A DNA stretch of 64,000 nucleotides from Cellulomonas terrae. Lineage in GTDB: Bacteria; Actinomycetota; Actinomycetes; Actinomycetales; Cellulomonadaceae. The notes beneath the pieces are model-generated. The model was not told where the DNA came from. It ran no database searches and worked only from the letters and a program-made list of their open reading frames with translations. Position 1 is the first letter of the stretch; every line of letters starts with the position of its first letter. The translations under genes were made by a program, and so were the position numbers. This document shows, piece after piece, positions 17,536 through 26,600 of this stretch. The DNA lies in the NCBI RefSeq assembly GCF_007990265.1, contig NZ_BJWH01000005.1, forward strand, positions 62,001 to 126,000. The letters run 5' to 3'.

Positions 17536-17547
17536 TGAATCGTTTCA
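17536..17547. promoter_or_regulatory. Operator, rha divergent region, site 3
   Basis: TGAATCGTTTCA has perfect TGAA/TTCA arms and lies at or just after the expected rha transcription start, where a repressor would block initiation or escape. One base differs from the perfect palindrome at 17444. Confidence 0.65.
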
Positions 17548-17572
17548 ACGTCGAATCGAGGAAGGTGGGCGC

Positions 17573-17938
17573 ATGACCCGCGTGTGCTTCGTCTCCCGTG
17601 TCCGGCCCGACCGGCTGGACGAGTACCGGTCCCGCCACGCCGCCGTGTGGCCCGAGATGCTCGAGGCCCTGCGTGACACCGGCTGGCGCGACTACTCGCT
17701 CTTCCTGTCCGGCGACGGGCTGCTCGTCGGCTACCTCGAGACCGACGACTACGCCGCCGCCCAGGAGGCCATGACCCGCACCGCGGTCAACCCACGCTGG
17801 CAGGCTGAGATGAGCGAGTTCTTCGTCGACGACGGCAACCCGGACGAGGGCTTCACGGTCCTCGACGAGGTGTTCCACCTGGAGGACCAGCTGCGTGCGG
17901 CCGGCCTCGCCACCCACCCCCAGGAGCTCCGCGCATGA
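17573..17938 (+). CDS. rhaM: L-rhamnose mutarotase
   Basis: 121 residues with the compact ferredoxin-like RhaM fold. It interconverts alpha and beta anomers of L-rhamnose, supplying the anomer used by the isomerase. VCFVSRVRPDRLDEYRSRHAAVWPEM (His22 in the family catalytic position) and NPRWQAEMSEFF are conserved RhaM blocks. The ATG at 17573 has GAGGAAGG eight bases upstream; an in-frame start at 17531 would overlap the promoter. First gene of the rha operon, coupled to rhaI by an ATGA overlap. Confidence 0.92.
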   Translation: MTRVCFVSRVRPDRLDEYRSRHAAVWPEMLEALRDTGWRDYSLFLSGDGLLVGYLETDDYAAAQEAMTRTAVNPRWQAEMSEFFVDDGNPDEGFTVLDEVFHLEDQLRAAGLATHPQELRA

Positions 17939-19089
17939 CCATCCACGACGCACTACGGCAGCAGACGATCGAGCTCCCCTCCTGGGCGTTCGGCAACTCC
18001 GGCACCCGGTTCAAGGTGTTCGCGCAGCAGGGCGTCCCGCGCGATCCCTACGAGAAGATCGCCGACGCCGCGCAGGTGCACCGGTACACGGGCGTCGCGC
18101 CGCGGGTCAGCCTGCACATCCCGTGGGACCTGGTCGACGACTACGACGACCTCGCGCGGCACGCCAAGGAGCACGGGGTGTCCATCGGGGCGATCAACTC
18201 GAACCTGTTCCAGGACGACGACTACATGCTCGGCTCGCTGACGCACCCGTCGGCGAGCGTGCGGGCGAAGGCCGTCGCGCACCACCTGCAGTGCATCGAC
18301 GTCATGCGCGCCACCGGGTCGACGGACCTCAAGCTCTGGCTGCCGGACGGCCTGAACTACCCCGGCCAGGACTCGCTGCGTGCCCGGCAGGACCGGCTCG
18401 CGGACTCGCTCGCGGAGATCTACGCGGCCCTCGACCCGAACCACCGGCTGATCCTGGAGTACAAGTTCTTCGAGCCGGCGTTCTACGCGATGGACATCCC
18501 CGACTGGGGCACGTCGCTGCTGCACTGCCTGGCGCTGGGCGATCGCGCGTTCGTCGTGCTCGACACCGGGCACCACGCGCCCGGGACCAACATCGAGTTC
18601 ATCGTCGCCCAGCTGCTGCGCGCCGGACGACTGGGTGCGTTCGACTTCAACTCCCGGTTCTACGCCGACGACGACCTCATGGTCGGCTCCGCGGACCCGT
18701 TCCAGCTGTTCCGGATCATGCACGAGATCGTGCAGTCGGGGGCGCTCGCCCCGTCGTCGGGGGTCAACTTCATGCTCGACCAGTGCCACAACATCGAGCC
18801 GAAGATCCCCGGGCAGATCCGCTCGGTCATGAACGTGCAGGAGGCCACGGCGAAGGCGCTGCTCGTCGACGCCGAGGCGCTGCTGGCGGCGCAGACCGCC
18901 GGTGACGTGCTCGGCGCGAACGGGCTGGTCATGGACGCCTACAACACGGACGTCCGGCCGCTGCTGGCGGACCTGCGGGAGTCGCAGGGGCTCGACCCCG
19001 ACCCGATCGGGGCGTACAAGGCGTCGGGGTACGCGGAGAAGATCGTCGCCGAGCGCGTCGGCGGCACACAGGCGGGATGGGGAGCATGA
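17935..19089 (+). CDS. rhaI: L-rhamnose isomerase
   Basis: 384 residues of the RhaI type (Pseudomonas stutzeri-like TIM barrel, not E. coli RhaA). It converts L-rhamnose to L-rhamnulose using divalent metal. LEYKFFEPAFYAMDIPDWG and LDTGHHAPGTNIEFIVAQLL carry acidic and His ligands expected in the active site, and FDFNSRFYADDDLMVGSADP is a further family block. The start overlaps the rhaM stop, and the stop overlaps the next start. Cytoplasmic second step of rhamnose catabolism. No sugar transporter gene is in the operon. Confidence 0.95.
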   Translation: MTIHDALRQQTIELPSWAFGNSGTRFKVFAQQGVPRDPYEKIADAAQVHRYTGVAPRVSLHIPWDLVDDYDDLARHAKEHGVSIGAINSNLFQDDDYMLGSLTHPSASVRAKAVAHHLQCIDVMRATGSTDLKLWLPDGLNYPGQDSLRARQDRLADSLAEIYAALDPNHRLILEYKFFEPAFYAMDIPDWGTSLLHCLALGDRAFVVLDTGHHAPGTNIEFIVAQLLRAGRLGAFDFNSRFYADDDLMVGSADPFQLFRIMHEIVQSGALAPSSGVNFMLDQCHNIEPKIPGQIRSVMNVQEATAKALLVDAEALLAAQTAGDVLGANGLVMDAYNTDVRPLLADLRESQGLDPDPIGAYKASGYAEKIVAERVGGTQAGWGA

Positions 19090-21116
19090 GCGTCGCAGAC
19101 GAGCTGGTCGCACGGTCCAACAGGCTCGGGGCGGACCCGCGCACGACGAACTACGCGGGTGGGAACACGTCCGCGAAGGGCACGGCGACGGACCCGGTCA
19201 CGGGTACCGACGTCGACCTGCTCTGGGTCAAGGGCTCGGGCGGTGACCTGGGGACGCTGACCGAGAAGAACCTCGCGGTGCTGCGGCTGGACCGGGTGCG
19301 TGCGCTGGTCGACGTCTACCCGGGCGTCGAGCGCGAGGACGAGATGGTCGCGGCGTTCGACTACTGCCTGCACGGCAAGGGCGGCGCGGCGCCGTCGATC
19401 GACACGGCGATGCACGCGTTGGTCGACGCGGCGCACGTGGACCACCTGCACCCCGACTCCGGGATCGCGTTCGCGACGGCGGCCGACGGCGAGAAGCTCA
19501 CCGCCGAGGTCTTCGGCGACACCGTGGTGTGGGTGCCGTGGCGCCGGCCGGGGTTCCAGCTGGGGCTGGACATCGCGGCGATCAAGGCGGCGAACCCGCA
19601 GGCCATCGGGTGCGTCCTCGGTGGGCACGGCATCACCGCGTGGGGGGACACGTCGGCGGAGGCCGAGGAGCGGTCGCTGCACATCGTGCGGACCGCGGAG
19701 GAGTACATCGCCTCGACGCTCGCGGGAGGTCCGCACCCGTTCGGTGACGTCGTGGTGGAGGCCCTTCCCGACGAGGAGCGGCGCGCCCGTGCGGCCGCGC
19801 TCGCTCCGGTGATCCGGGGACTGGCCTCGTCGGACAAGCCGCAGGTCGGCCACTACACCGACTCCGAGGTGGTGCTGGACTTCGTGTCCCGCTCTGCGCT
19901 GGGTCGGCTGGCCGAGCTGGGCACGAGCTGCCCGGACCACTTCCTGCGGACGAAGGTCAAGCCGCTGGTCGTGGACCTGCCCGGCGATGCGCCGCTGGAC
20001 GAGGTCGTCGGCCGCCTCAAGGAGCTGCACGCCCTCTACCGGGCGGACTACCAGGCCTACTACGACCGCAACGCCACCCCGGACAGCCCGGCGATCCGCG
20101 GCGCCGACCCGGCGATCGTGCTGGTCCCGGGCGTGGGGATGTTCTCGTTCGGCAAGGACAAGCAGACCGCCCGCGTGGCGGGGGAGTTCTACGTCAACGC
20201 GATCAACGTGATGCGCGGCGCCGAGGCCATCTCGACGTACGTGCCGATCGACGAGGCCGAGAAGTTCCGGATCGAGTACTGGGCGCTGGAGGAGGCCAAG
20301 CTCGCGCGCATGCCGAAGCCGAAGCCGCTGGCCACCCGGGTCGCGCTGGTCACCGGTGCCGGGTCGGGGATCGGGCGGGCGATCGCCGAGCGGCTCGCCG
20401 CCGAGGGCGCGTGCGTCGTGATCGCCGACCTCAACCTGGAGGGGGCGGCCGAGGTGGCCGCGTCCCTGGGCGGTCCCGACGTGGCGATCGCGGTGCGGGC
20501 CGACGTGACGTCCGAGGACGACATCGCCGGCCTCATCGAGTCGACGGTGCTCGCGTTCGGTGGCGTCGACCTGGTCGTGAACAACGCCGGGCTCTCCATC
20601 TCCAAGCCGCTGCTGGACACCACGGTCACGGACTGGGACCTGCAGCACGACGTCATGGCCCGCGGCTCGTTCCTGGTCGCCCGCGAGGCAGCCCGGGCGA
20701 TGATCGCGCAGGACATGGGCGGCGACATCGTCTACATCGCCTCGAAGAACTCCCTGTTCGCCGGCCCGAACAACATCGCCTACTCCGCGACGAAGGCCGA
20801 CCAGGCGCACCAGGTCCGGCTGCTCGCCGCCGAGCTCGGCGGCCACGGGATCCGGGTCAACGGGGTCAACCCTGACGGCGTGGTCCGCGGCTCGGGCATC
20901 TTCGCCGGCGGCTGGGGCGCCCAGCGCGCGGCCACCTACGGCGTGCCGGAGGAGGAGCTGGGTGCGTACTACGCCCAGCGCACCCTGCTGAAGAAGGAGG
21001 TCCTGCCCGAGCACGTGGCAGCGGCGGTCTTCGCCCTGACAGGCCCGGACCTCGTCCAGACCACCGGCCTGCACGTCCCCGTCGACTCCGGCGTCGCGGC
21101 GGCCTTCCTGCGATGA
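19086..21116 (+). CDS. rhaD: Bifunctional rhamnulose-1-phosphate aldolase / lactaldehyde dehydrogenase (SDR)
   Basis: 676 residues in two parts. Residues about 1-400 are a class II (zinc) aldolase domain with DHLHPDSG (His120, His122) and GGHGI (His181) as metal ligands; it splits L-rhamnulose-1-phosphate into dihydroxyacetone phosphate and L-lactaldehyde. Residues about 418-676 are a short-chain dehydrogenase with TGAGSGIGRAIAE, NNAG and YSATK, which would act on the lactaldehyde. The fusion is known from Bacillus and actinobacteria. I chose the ATG at 19086 (GGGGAG just upstream, ATGA overlap with rhaI) over 19077. The last gene before the 85-bp gap that carries the palindromic element. Confidence 0.93.
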   Translation: MSVADELVARSNRLGADPRTTNYAGGNTSAKGTATDPVTGTDVDLLWVKGSGGDLGTLTEKNLAVLRLDRVRALVDVYPGVEREDEMVAAFDYCLHGKGGAAPSIDTAMHALVDAAHVDHLHPDSGIAFATAADGEKLTAEVFGDTVVWVPWRRPGFQLGLDIAAIKAANPQAIGCVLGGHGITAWGDTSAEAEERSLHIVRTAEEYIASTLAGGPHPFGDVVVEALPDEERRARAAALAPVIRGLASSDKPQVGHYTDSEVVLDFVSRSALGRLAELGTSCPDHFLRTKVKPLVVDLPGDAPLDEVVGRLKELHALYRADYQAYYDRNATPDSPAIRGADPAIVLVPGVGMFSFGKDKQTARVAGEFYVNAINVMRGAEAISTYVPIDEAEKFRIEYWALEEAKLARMPKPKPLATRVALVTGAGSGIGRAIAERLAAEGACVVIADLNLEGAAEVAASLGGPDVAIAVRADVTSEDDIAGLIESTVLAFGGVDLVVNNAGLSISKPLLDTTVTDWDLQHDVMARGSFLVAREAARAMIAQDMGGDIVYIASKNSLFAGPNNIAYSATKADQAHQVRLLAAELGGHGIRVNGVNPDGVVRGSGIFAGGWGAQRAATYGVPEEELGAYYAQRTLLKKEVLPEHVAAAVFALTGPDLVQTTGLHVPVDSGVAAAFLR

Positions 21117-21135
21117 CCGACCAGAACGGCACTCT

Positions 21136-21173
21136 GCGACGAGCGCGGCAGTTCAGACTGCCGCGCTCGTCGC
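21136..21173. repeat. Dispersed palindromic element, copy 2 (possible terminator)
   Basis: A perfect 17-bp stem, GCGACGAGCGCGGCAGT at 21136-21152 pairing with 21157-21173, closed by the tetraloop TCAG. It starts 20 bp after the rhaD stop. Outer repeats (AACGGCACTCTGC on the left, GGACTGCCG on the right) pair imperfectly, as in the other copies. There is no T-run, but such hairpins can end transcription in GC-rich actinobacteria. Confidence 0.8.
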
Positions 21174-21201
21174 GGACTGCCGCGCCCGGCGGAGCGGCTA
21201 C

Positions 21202-22659
21202 GTGAGCGCGTTCGCCGCCGTCGACCTCGGGGCGTCGTCGGGGCGGGTCATCGTCGGGACCGTCGACGGCGCGCGCGTGGCGCTGCACGAGGTCAACCGG
21301 TTCCCCAACGGTCCCGTGGCGGTGGCGGGCGCCCTGCACTGGGATGTCCTCGGGCTGTACCGGGGCGTGCTCGACGGGCTGCGCGCCGCGGGCCGTGAGG
21401 CGGGGGTGCTCAGCGGCGTCGGCATCGACTCGTGGGCCGTGGACTACGGGCTCCTCGACGGCGACGGTGCCCTGGTGGGCAACCCGGTCCACTACCGCGA
21501 CGGGCGCACCGACGGCGTGCCGGAGAAGGTCTTCGCGACGATCCCCGCGGCCGAGCTCTACGCCCGCACGGGGCTGCAGGTGCAGCCGTTCAACACGGTG
21601 TTCCAGCTCGTCGCCGCACAGGGCACCGCAGCGCTCGCCGCAGCACGCACCGCGCTGCTGGTCCCGGACCTCCTGGGCTACTGGTTGACCGGCGCGCGCG
21701 TCGCGGAGGTGACCAACGCGTCGACCACCGGGCTGCTCGACGCGACCACGCGGACGTGGGCGACCGACCTCGCGGAGCGGCTCGGCATCGACAGCTCGAT
21801 GCTGCCGCCGCTCCTCGACCCGGGCGCGCTGCTCGGCCACGTGCGTGCGGACGTCGGGCTGCACGGGTCGGTGCCGGTCTGGACCGTGGGCTCGCACGAC
21901 ACCGCGTCGGCCGTCGTCGCGGTCCCGGCGACCGGCGACGACTTCGCGTACATCTCCTGCGGCACGTGGTCCCTCGTCGGGCTCGAGCTCGACCGCCCCG
22001 TGCTCACCGAGGCCAGCCGCGCGGCGAACTTCACCAACGAGGCCGGGGTCGACGGCACCGTCCGGTACCTGCGCAACGTCATGGGCCTGTGGGTGCTCCA
22101 GGAGTCGATCCGCACCTGGAACGACGCCGGGCTCCCCGCCGACCTGCCCGACCTGCTGGCCGCGGCCGCCCGCGTCCCGGCGCTGACCACGGTGGTCGAC
22201 CTCGACGGTCCGACGTTCCTGCCGCCGGGTGACATGCCGGCCCGCATCGCCGCCGAGGCCGTGCGCACCGGACAGACGCCCCCGCAGTCGCAGGCCGAGA
22301 CGGTCCGGTGCATCCTCGACTCGCTCGCGCTGGCATACCGCAGGGCGGTGCGGCAGGCGTCGGCGCTCGCTGGCAAGGACGTCCGTGTGGTGCACGTGGT
22401 GGGCGGCGGAGTGCGCAACGAGCTGCTCTGCCAGCTCACCGCGGACGCGACCGGCCTGACCGTGGTCGCGGGGCCCGTCGAGGGGGCCGCGCTGGGCAAC
22501 GTCCTGGTGCAGGCGCGGGCCGCCGGCGTGCTGACCGGGGGGCTCGCGGACCTGCGGGCGGTCGGCGCGCGCGGCCTGGAGCTGCGGCGGTACGAGCACG
22601 GCGCCACCGGTGGTCCGGCGGACCGGCAGTGGGCGGCTGCCGAGCAACGGCTGCGCTGA
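21202..22659 (+). CDS. rhaB: Rhamnulokinase
   Basis: 485 residues of the FGGY kinase family; phosphorylates L-rhamnulose at O1 with ATP. The N-terminal phosphate loop FAAVDLGASSGRVIVG, the substrate block IDSWAVDYGLLD and the C-terminal adenosine motif VVHVVGGGVRNELLCQLTAD are characteristic of RhaB. The GTG at 21202 follows GGAG. The gene comes 85 bp after rhaD, separated by a strong hairpin, so it may have its own promoter or be expressed at a lower level than the first three genes. It converges on the AEC gene with a one-base gap. Confidence 0.94.
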   Translation: MSAFAAVDLGASSGRVIVGTVDGARVALHEVNRFPNGPVAVAGALHWDVLGLYRGVLDGLRAAGREAGVLSGVGIDSWAVDYGLLDGDGALVGNPVHYRDGRTDGVPEKVFATIPAAELYARTGLQVQPFNTVFQLVAAQGTAALAAARTALLVPDLLGYWLTGARVAEVTNASTTGLLDATTRTWATDLAERLGIDSSMLPPLLDPGALLGHVRADVGLHGSVPVWTVGSHDTASAVVAVPATGDDFAYISCGTWSLVGLELDRPVLTEASRAANFTNEAGVDGTVRYLRNVMGLWVLQESIRTWNDAGLPADLPDLLAAAARVPALTTVVDLDGPTFLPPGDMPARIAAEAVRTGQTPPQSQAETVRCILDSLALAYRRAVRQASALAGKDVRVVHVVGGGVRNELLCQLTADATGLTVVAGPVEGAALGNVLVQARAAGVLTGGLADLRAVGARGLELRRYEHGATGGPADRQWAAAEQRLR

Positions 22660-22660
22660 C

Positions 22661-23566
22661 TCACCCGAGCGTCGCGGCGACCACCAGCAGCACCGGCACG
22701 CACAGCACCGTCGTGAGCAGGCCCGCGTCCCGCGCGAGCGCTTCGCCGTGCCGGTACTGCATCGCGTAGACGAGCACGTTCTGCGCGGTCGGCAAGGACG
22801 CCATCGCGACGACCGCGAGCAGCGCGTGCCCAGGGAGGCCGAGCGCGGTGCCGAGCCCCCAGGCGAGCACCGGGTGCGCGACCGAGCGCAGGCCGACGGC
22901 GAGCGCGAGGTCCCGGCGCGGTGCGGTCGAGTCCACGGTGCGGGGCAGGGCGAGCGACATCCCGAACGTGAGCAGCGCCAGCGGCGCGGCGGCGGCCCCG
23001 ACCAGCCGGAACGGCTCGTAGACGACCTCGGGAAGGTCCCATGGAAGCGCCGCCAGGACCAGGCCGACCAGCGTGCCGACGATGATCGGGTTGCTCAGCG
23101 TCCGTCGCGCCACGGAGCCACCCAGGGAGCCCCGGTCGAGCACGGCGAACGCGATCGGCGCCAGGACGAGGAGCTGGAACAGGAGCGTCGGCACCACCGC
23201 GACCGCGTCGTCCAGCAGGTAGACCGCCAGCGGCAGGCCCACGTTCCCGGCGTTGACGTAGGAGGACGCCAGCGCGCCGACCGTGACGTCCGCCGCCGAC
23301 CGCCGCCAGGCCGCACGCAGGACCACGATCGCCACGAGCGCGATCGTCGCGGTCGACGTCCAGGTGACCACCGCCGTCCGCGAGAGCAGCAGGTGCAAGT
23401 CGGCGTGCGCGACCGTGGTCAGCAGCAGCGCCGGCGTCGCGACCGCGAAGACCACCCGCGCGAGCACAAGTGCGGCGCGGTCCCCGAGCACGTGGCGGTG
23501 CGCGAGGAACCAGCCGACGGCGACGACGAGCCCCATCGTGCCGAGCGCTGTCAGCACGGCGGTCAC
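22661..23566 (-). CDS. AEC-family transporter
   Basis: 301 residues with about ten membrane helices in two symmetrical halves, opening with LGTMGLVVAVGWFLAHRHVLG. The conserved unwound-helix Asn/Gly-Pro type segments appear as SSYVNAGNVGLPLAVYLL and PTAQNVLVYAMQY. Members of the auxin efflux carrier family move organic acids and similar small molecules. The GTG at 23566 fits the family start. It faces the rha operon; export of lactate-like products of rhamnose catabolism is conceivable but unsupported. Confidence 0.85.
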   Translation of the reverse strand: MTAVLTALGTMGLVVAVGWFLAHRHVLGDRAALVLARVVFAVATPALLLTTVAHADLHLLLSRTAVVTWTSTATIALVAIVVLRAAWRRSAADVTVGALASSYVNAGNVGLPLAVYLLDDAVAVVPTLLFQLLVLAPIAFAVLDRGSLGGSVARRTLSNPIIVGTLVGLVLAALPWDLPEVVYEPFRLVGAAAAPLALLTFGMSLALPRTVDSTAPRRDLALAVGLRSVAHPVLAWGLGTALGLPGHALLAVVAMASLPTAQNVLVYAMQYRHGEALARDAGLLTTVLCVPVLLVVAATLG

Positions 23567-23598
23567 CGGAGGATCACGGGACCGATCCTCGCAGGCGA

Positions 23599-23635
23599 AC
23601 GGGGGCCCGGACCCGTCGCGGGTCCGGACCCCCGT
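23599..23635. terminator. Strong hairpin terminator after the GH9 gene
   Basis: A 17-bp stem (23599-23615 with 23619-23635, one G-T-type mismatch) closed by a three-base TCG loop lies seven bases past the GH9 stop and ahead of the AEC gene on the same strand. Without a T-run, but extremely stable. Confidence 0.75.
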
Positions 23636-23641
23636 GGTGGG

Positions 23642-26600
23642 TCAGCCGTGCACTCGCCTCTGCCGGGCCAGAAGGACGGCTCCCGTGCCGCCCAGCAGGA
23701 GGACGAGTGCGGCCACCAGGATGCCGGCCGCTTCTGCGCCGGTCGTGGCCAGGGTGCCGCTGCCGCCGGCCCGCGTCGCCGTGGTCGGCGCTGCCGTCGT
23801 CGCGGGGTCCGTCGCGCCGACCGTGGGGGTCGGGGCGGCGGCCGCCGTCGCCGTGAGCGTCGCGGGCTCGGAGTACACCCCGCCGAACCTGTTCGCGACG
23901 TACGCGCGGTACTGCAGACCCGGCCCGGCTGCCCGGGCCAGCCGAGCCGTGGCTGCGGGGGCCGTGCGAGCGGTGACGGTGTGCGTCGCCCCAGTCGCGC
24001 CCGGGATGTCGGTCCACACGCCGCCGACGGCCTCCTGCCATTGCACCGACGGTGCCGGGGAGCCCGTCACGGACACCGTGAACGTGACCTCGGTGCCGTC
24101 GACGGCGGTGACGTCGGCGGGCTCCGTGACGATCCAGGCGACCGTGCCCGCGGCCGACCGGTCACCGTCCTGCTGGTCGGCGACGAACGACGCGACCCAC
24201 GACATCGCCGAGTTCCAGTTGACCGTGATCTCGTTGGTCGACCACGACTGGATGTCGTCGACGTAGCAAGCCTGCGGTGCGCACATGTGGTCGGCGTCGT
24301 ACAGGCCGCCGATGACCGGGTCCCACGTCCCCACGTCCGAGTTCGGTCCGCCGGACACCGAGCCCCGCGGCGGGTTGGGGAGGGACTCGCTCAGTGAGTT
24401 GGCGAACCAGCGGCTGTGCTGGTCGTCGGAGAACACGTCCCCGTAGCCCGTGATGTACGAGTTGTTGAGGGCGTTGCGGCCGAGCAGGTAGTCCATCGAC
24501 TCCAGCACGGCGTCAGCGAACCGCTGATCGCTCGTCAGGTCGAACGCGGTGCCGAGCACGACCTGGTTGTTGAGGACCGCCGAGTTGGACCCCCATTCGT
24601 AGACGCCGTTGGCGTTCCCCGGGTAGACCGTGCCGAACGGCTGTGCCGCCTGCCGCGCCAGGTAGGTCTCCGCGCCGGCCACCACGGACTCGCGGATGGC
24701 GGTGCGTCCGGGGATCTCCGACTCGACCACGGCGAGGTCGAGGCGACCGAGGCCGGCCGTCTCGCCCCAGTACATGCCGCCCTCGGACCAGATGTCCGCG
24801 GTGTGCAGCTCGCTGGCGAGGACCGCGTCCTCGAACTGCTGCTCGCCCGTCGTCAGGTAGAGCTCCGCGGCGGCCCAGTAGAACTCGTCACTGACGTCGT
24901 CGTCGTCGTAGGGCCCCCCGCCGGGGCTCGGGTCGGAGTTGGGCGCCGGCTGGAGCAGGTCGGGGTGGGCGACCGCGGCGTCGTAGGCGACGCGGCCCGC
25001 GGCGAGCAAGTCGGCCGCGAAGTCGGCGTCGTACGACGACCACAGGCGCGCACCCTGCGCCGCGACGGCGGCGAAGTTCAGCGTGGCCGCGGTCGTCGGG
25101 CGGTGCAGCCGGCGCTCCTGCGGGTCGCTCGACGGCATCAGGGGCAGGCCGGTCCAGTCCACGTCGTGCACCTTGTGGTGGACCATGCCGGCGAGCGGCT
25201 GGCCGGCGGGCACCTGCATCTTCATCATCCACTCGAGCTCCCAGCGTGCCTCGTCCAGCACGTCCGGCACGTCGTTGCTCTGCTCGTCGCGGGGGATGTC
25301 GAGGCTGCCGTCGCCCAGCTCGGCCGCGTCGCCCGTCGGTGCGTAGAGGGTCCGCTCATAGGTGCTGAGCAGCTGCGCCACCGCGATGCCGCCGTTGACC
25401 ACGTACTTTCCGTGGTCGCCGGCGTCGTACCAGCCACCGGTGACGTCGAGCGTGTAGTCGCACCTCCAGTCGCCGTACAAGTTCTGTGCCTCGGCCGGCG
25501 AGATGCACGGCACGGCCGTGTCGCCCTTGTTGGGAGCGACGCCCACGTGGCCCGCGTCACGGGTGTACTCGGGGTCGCCCATGATCGACCCGTCGATCGC
25601 GATGCCGCTGCGGACGGGGTAGAAGTAGTTCAGGGCGTCGTACCGCAGCTGCTGGTAGATGCCGGCGCCGATCTCGAAGGGGTGGCTCGTCTCGCCGTCG
25701 GCCGTCAGCACGTACGTGCCCGGGGCGGTGACGCTGCCAAAGTCGATCTCGTGCACGTTCCGGCCTGCGGTCGGGTCGACGCCGCGCGGGGTGGTGGTGC
25801 CGGACGCCACCGACGTGCTGCCGGACATGAGGTTCCAGGTGACCGGGTCGGCCTCCGCCGTCACGAGCGTCGCCTGCTTGGGACCCTGCGGCAGGTAGCC
25901 CACCTGGTTGACCCGGACGCGAGGGCCGGTGTCGGGCTCGTACGCCGGTGGTGCCTCCGTCGTCTCGACGAGGGACAGCTCCGTGATGCAGAACGTGTAG
26001 GGCGACGCCCGGCGGCCGAGCTCGAGCTGGATGCGCCCGAACGCGGTCGCGGGGTCCGAGCTGAACGACGCGTCGGCGGTGAACGGGTAGGTGAACGTCG
26101 TCGGCGTGGACGTCACGGCGGCGGAGGAGTCGAGCACCCGGTGCCACGGGTCGCCGTACTGGCCGACCAGGACGTTGATGTTCGCCGCGCTGCTGGCGTA
26201 CGCGGTGAAGTCCAGGACGTAGTTCGTACCCTCGACGATGTCGATGTGCGGGTACTCCAGGCCGGCCTCGTAGGGGTTGGCGTACCCACCCTGGAGGTCG
26301 ATGCAGGCACTCAGGCCGTCCGTACCCGCTCGCGCCGTGCCGCCACCGGCCGAGTCGTAGAGGGTGAAGCCGCCGAGGTCTCCGTCCCCGAAGTCGTGGT
26401 CGACGACCGTGCCCGGCGTGCCGGAGCCCGACGTGACGGAGAAGTTGTCGACGCAGAACGTGTAGGCGGCGGGCTGCCCGCCGAGCTGGAACGAGGTCGG
26501 ACCCGTCGCCGTGGTCCAGTCGGCGTCGACCGGCGATCCCGGTTCGCCGGGGGCCGTCGGCCAGTCCGCCGGGGAGAAGCTGAACTCGACGTGCTGGGGC

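Noticed and set aside
18939..21074. A 711-codon minus-strand frame opposite rhaI and rhaD
   Set aside because: Composition (Arg, Val, Gly, Asp, His rich) is that of the antisense of a coding frame with GC-rich third positions; the plus strand has clear enzymes with conserved motifs.
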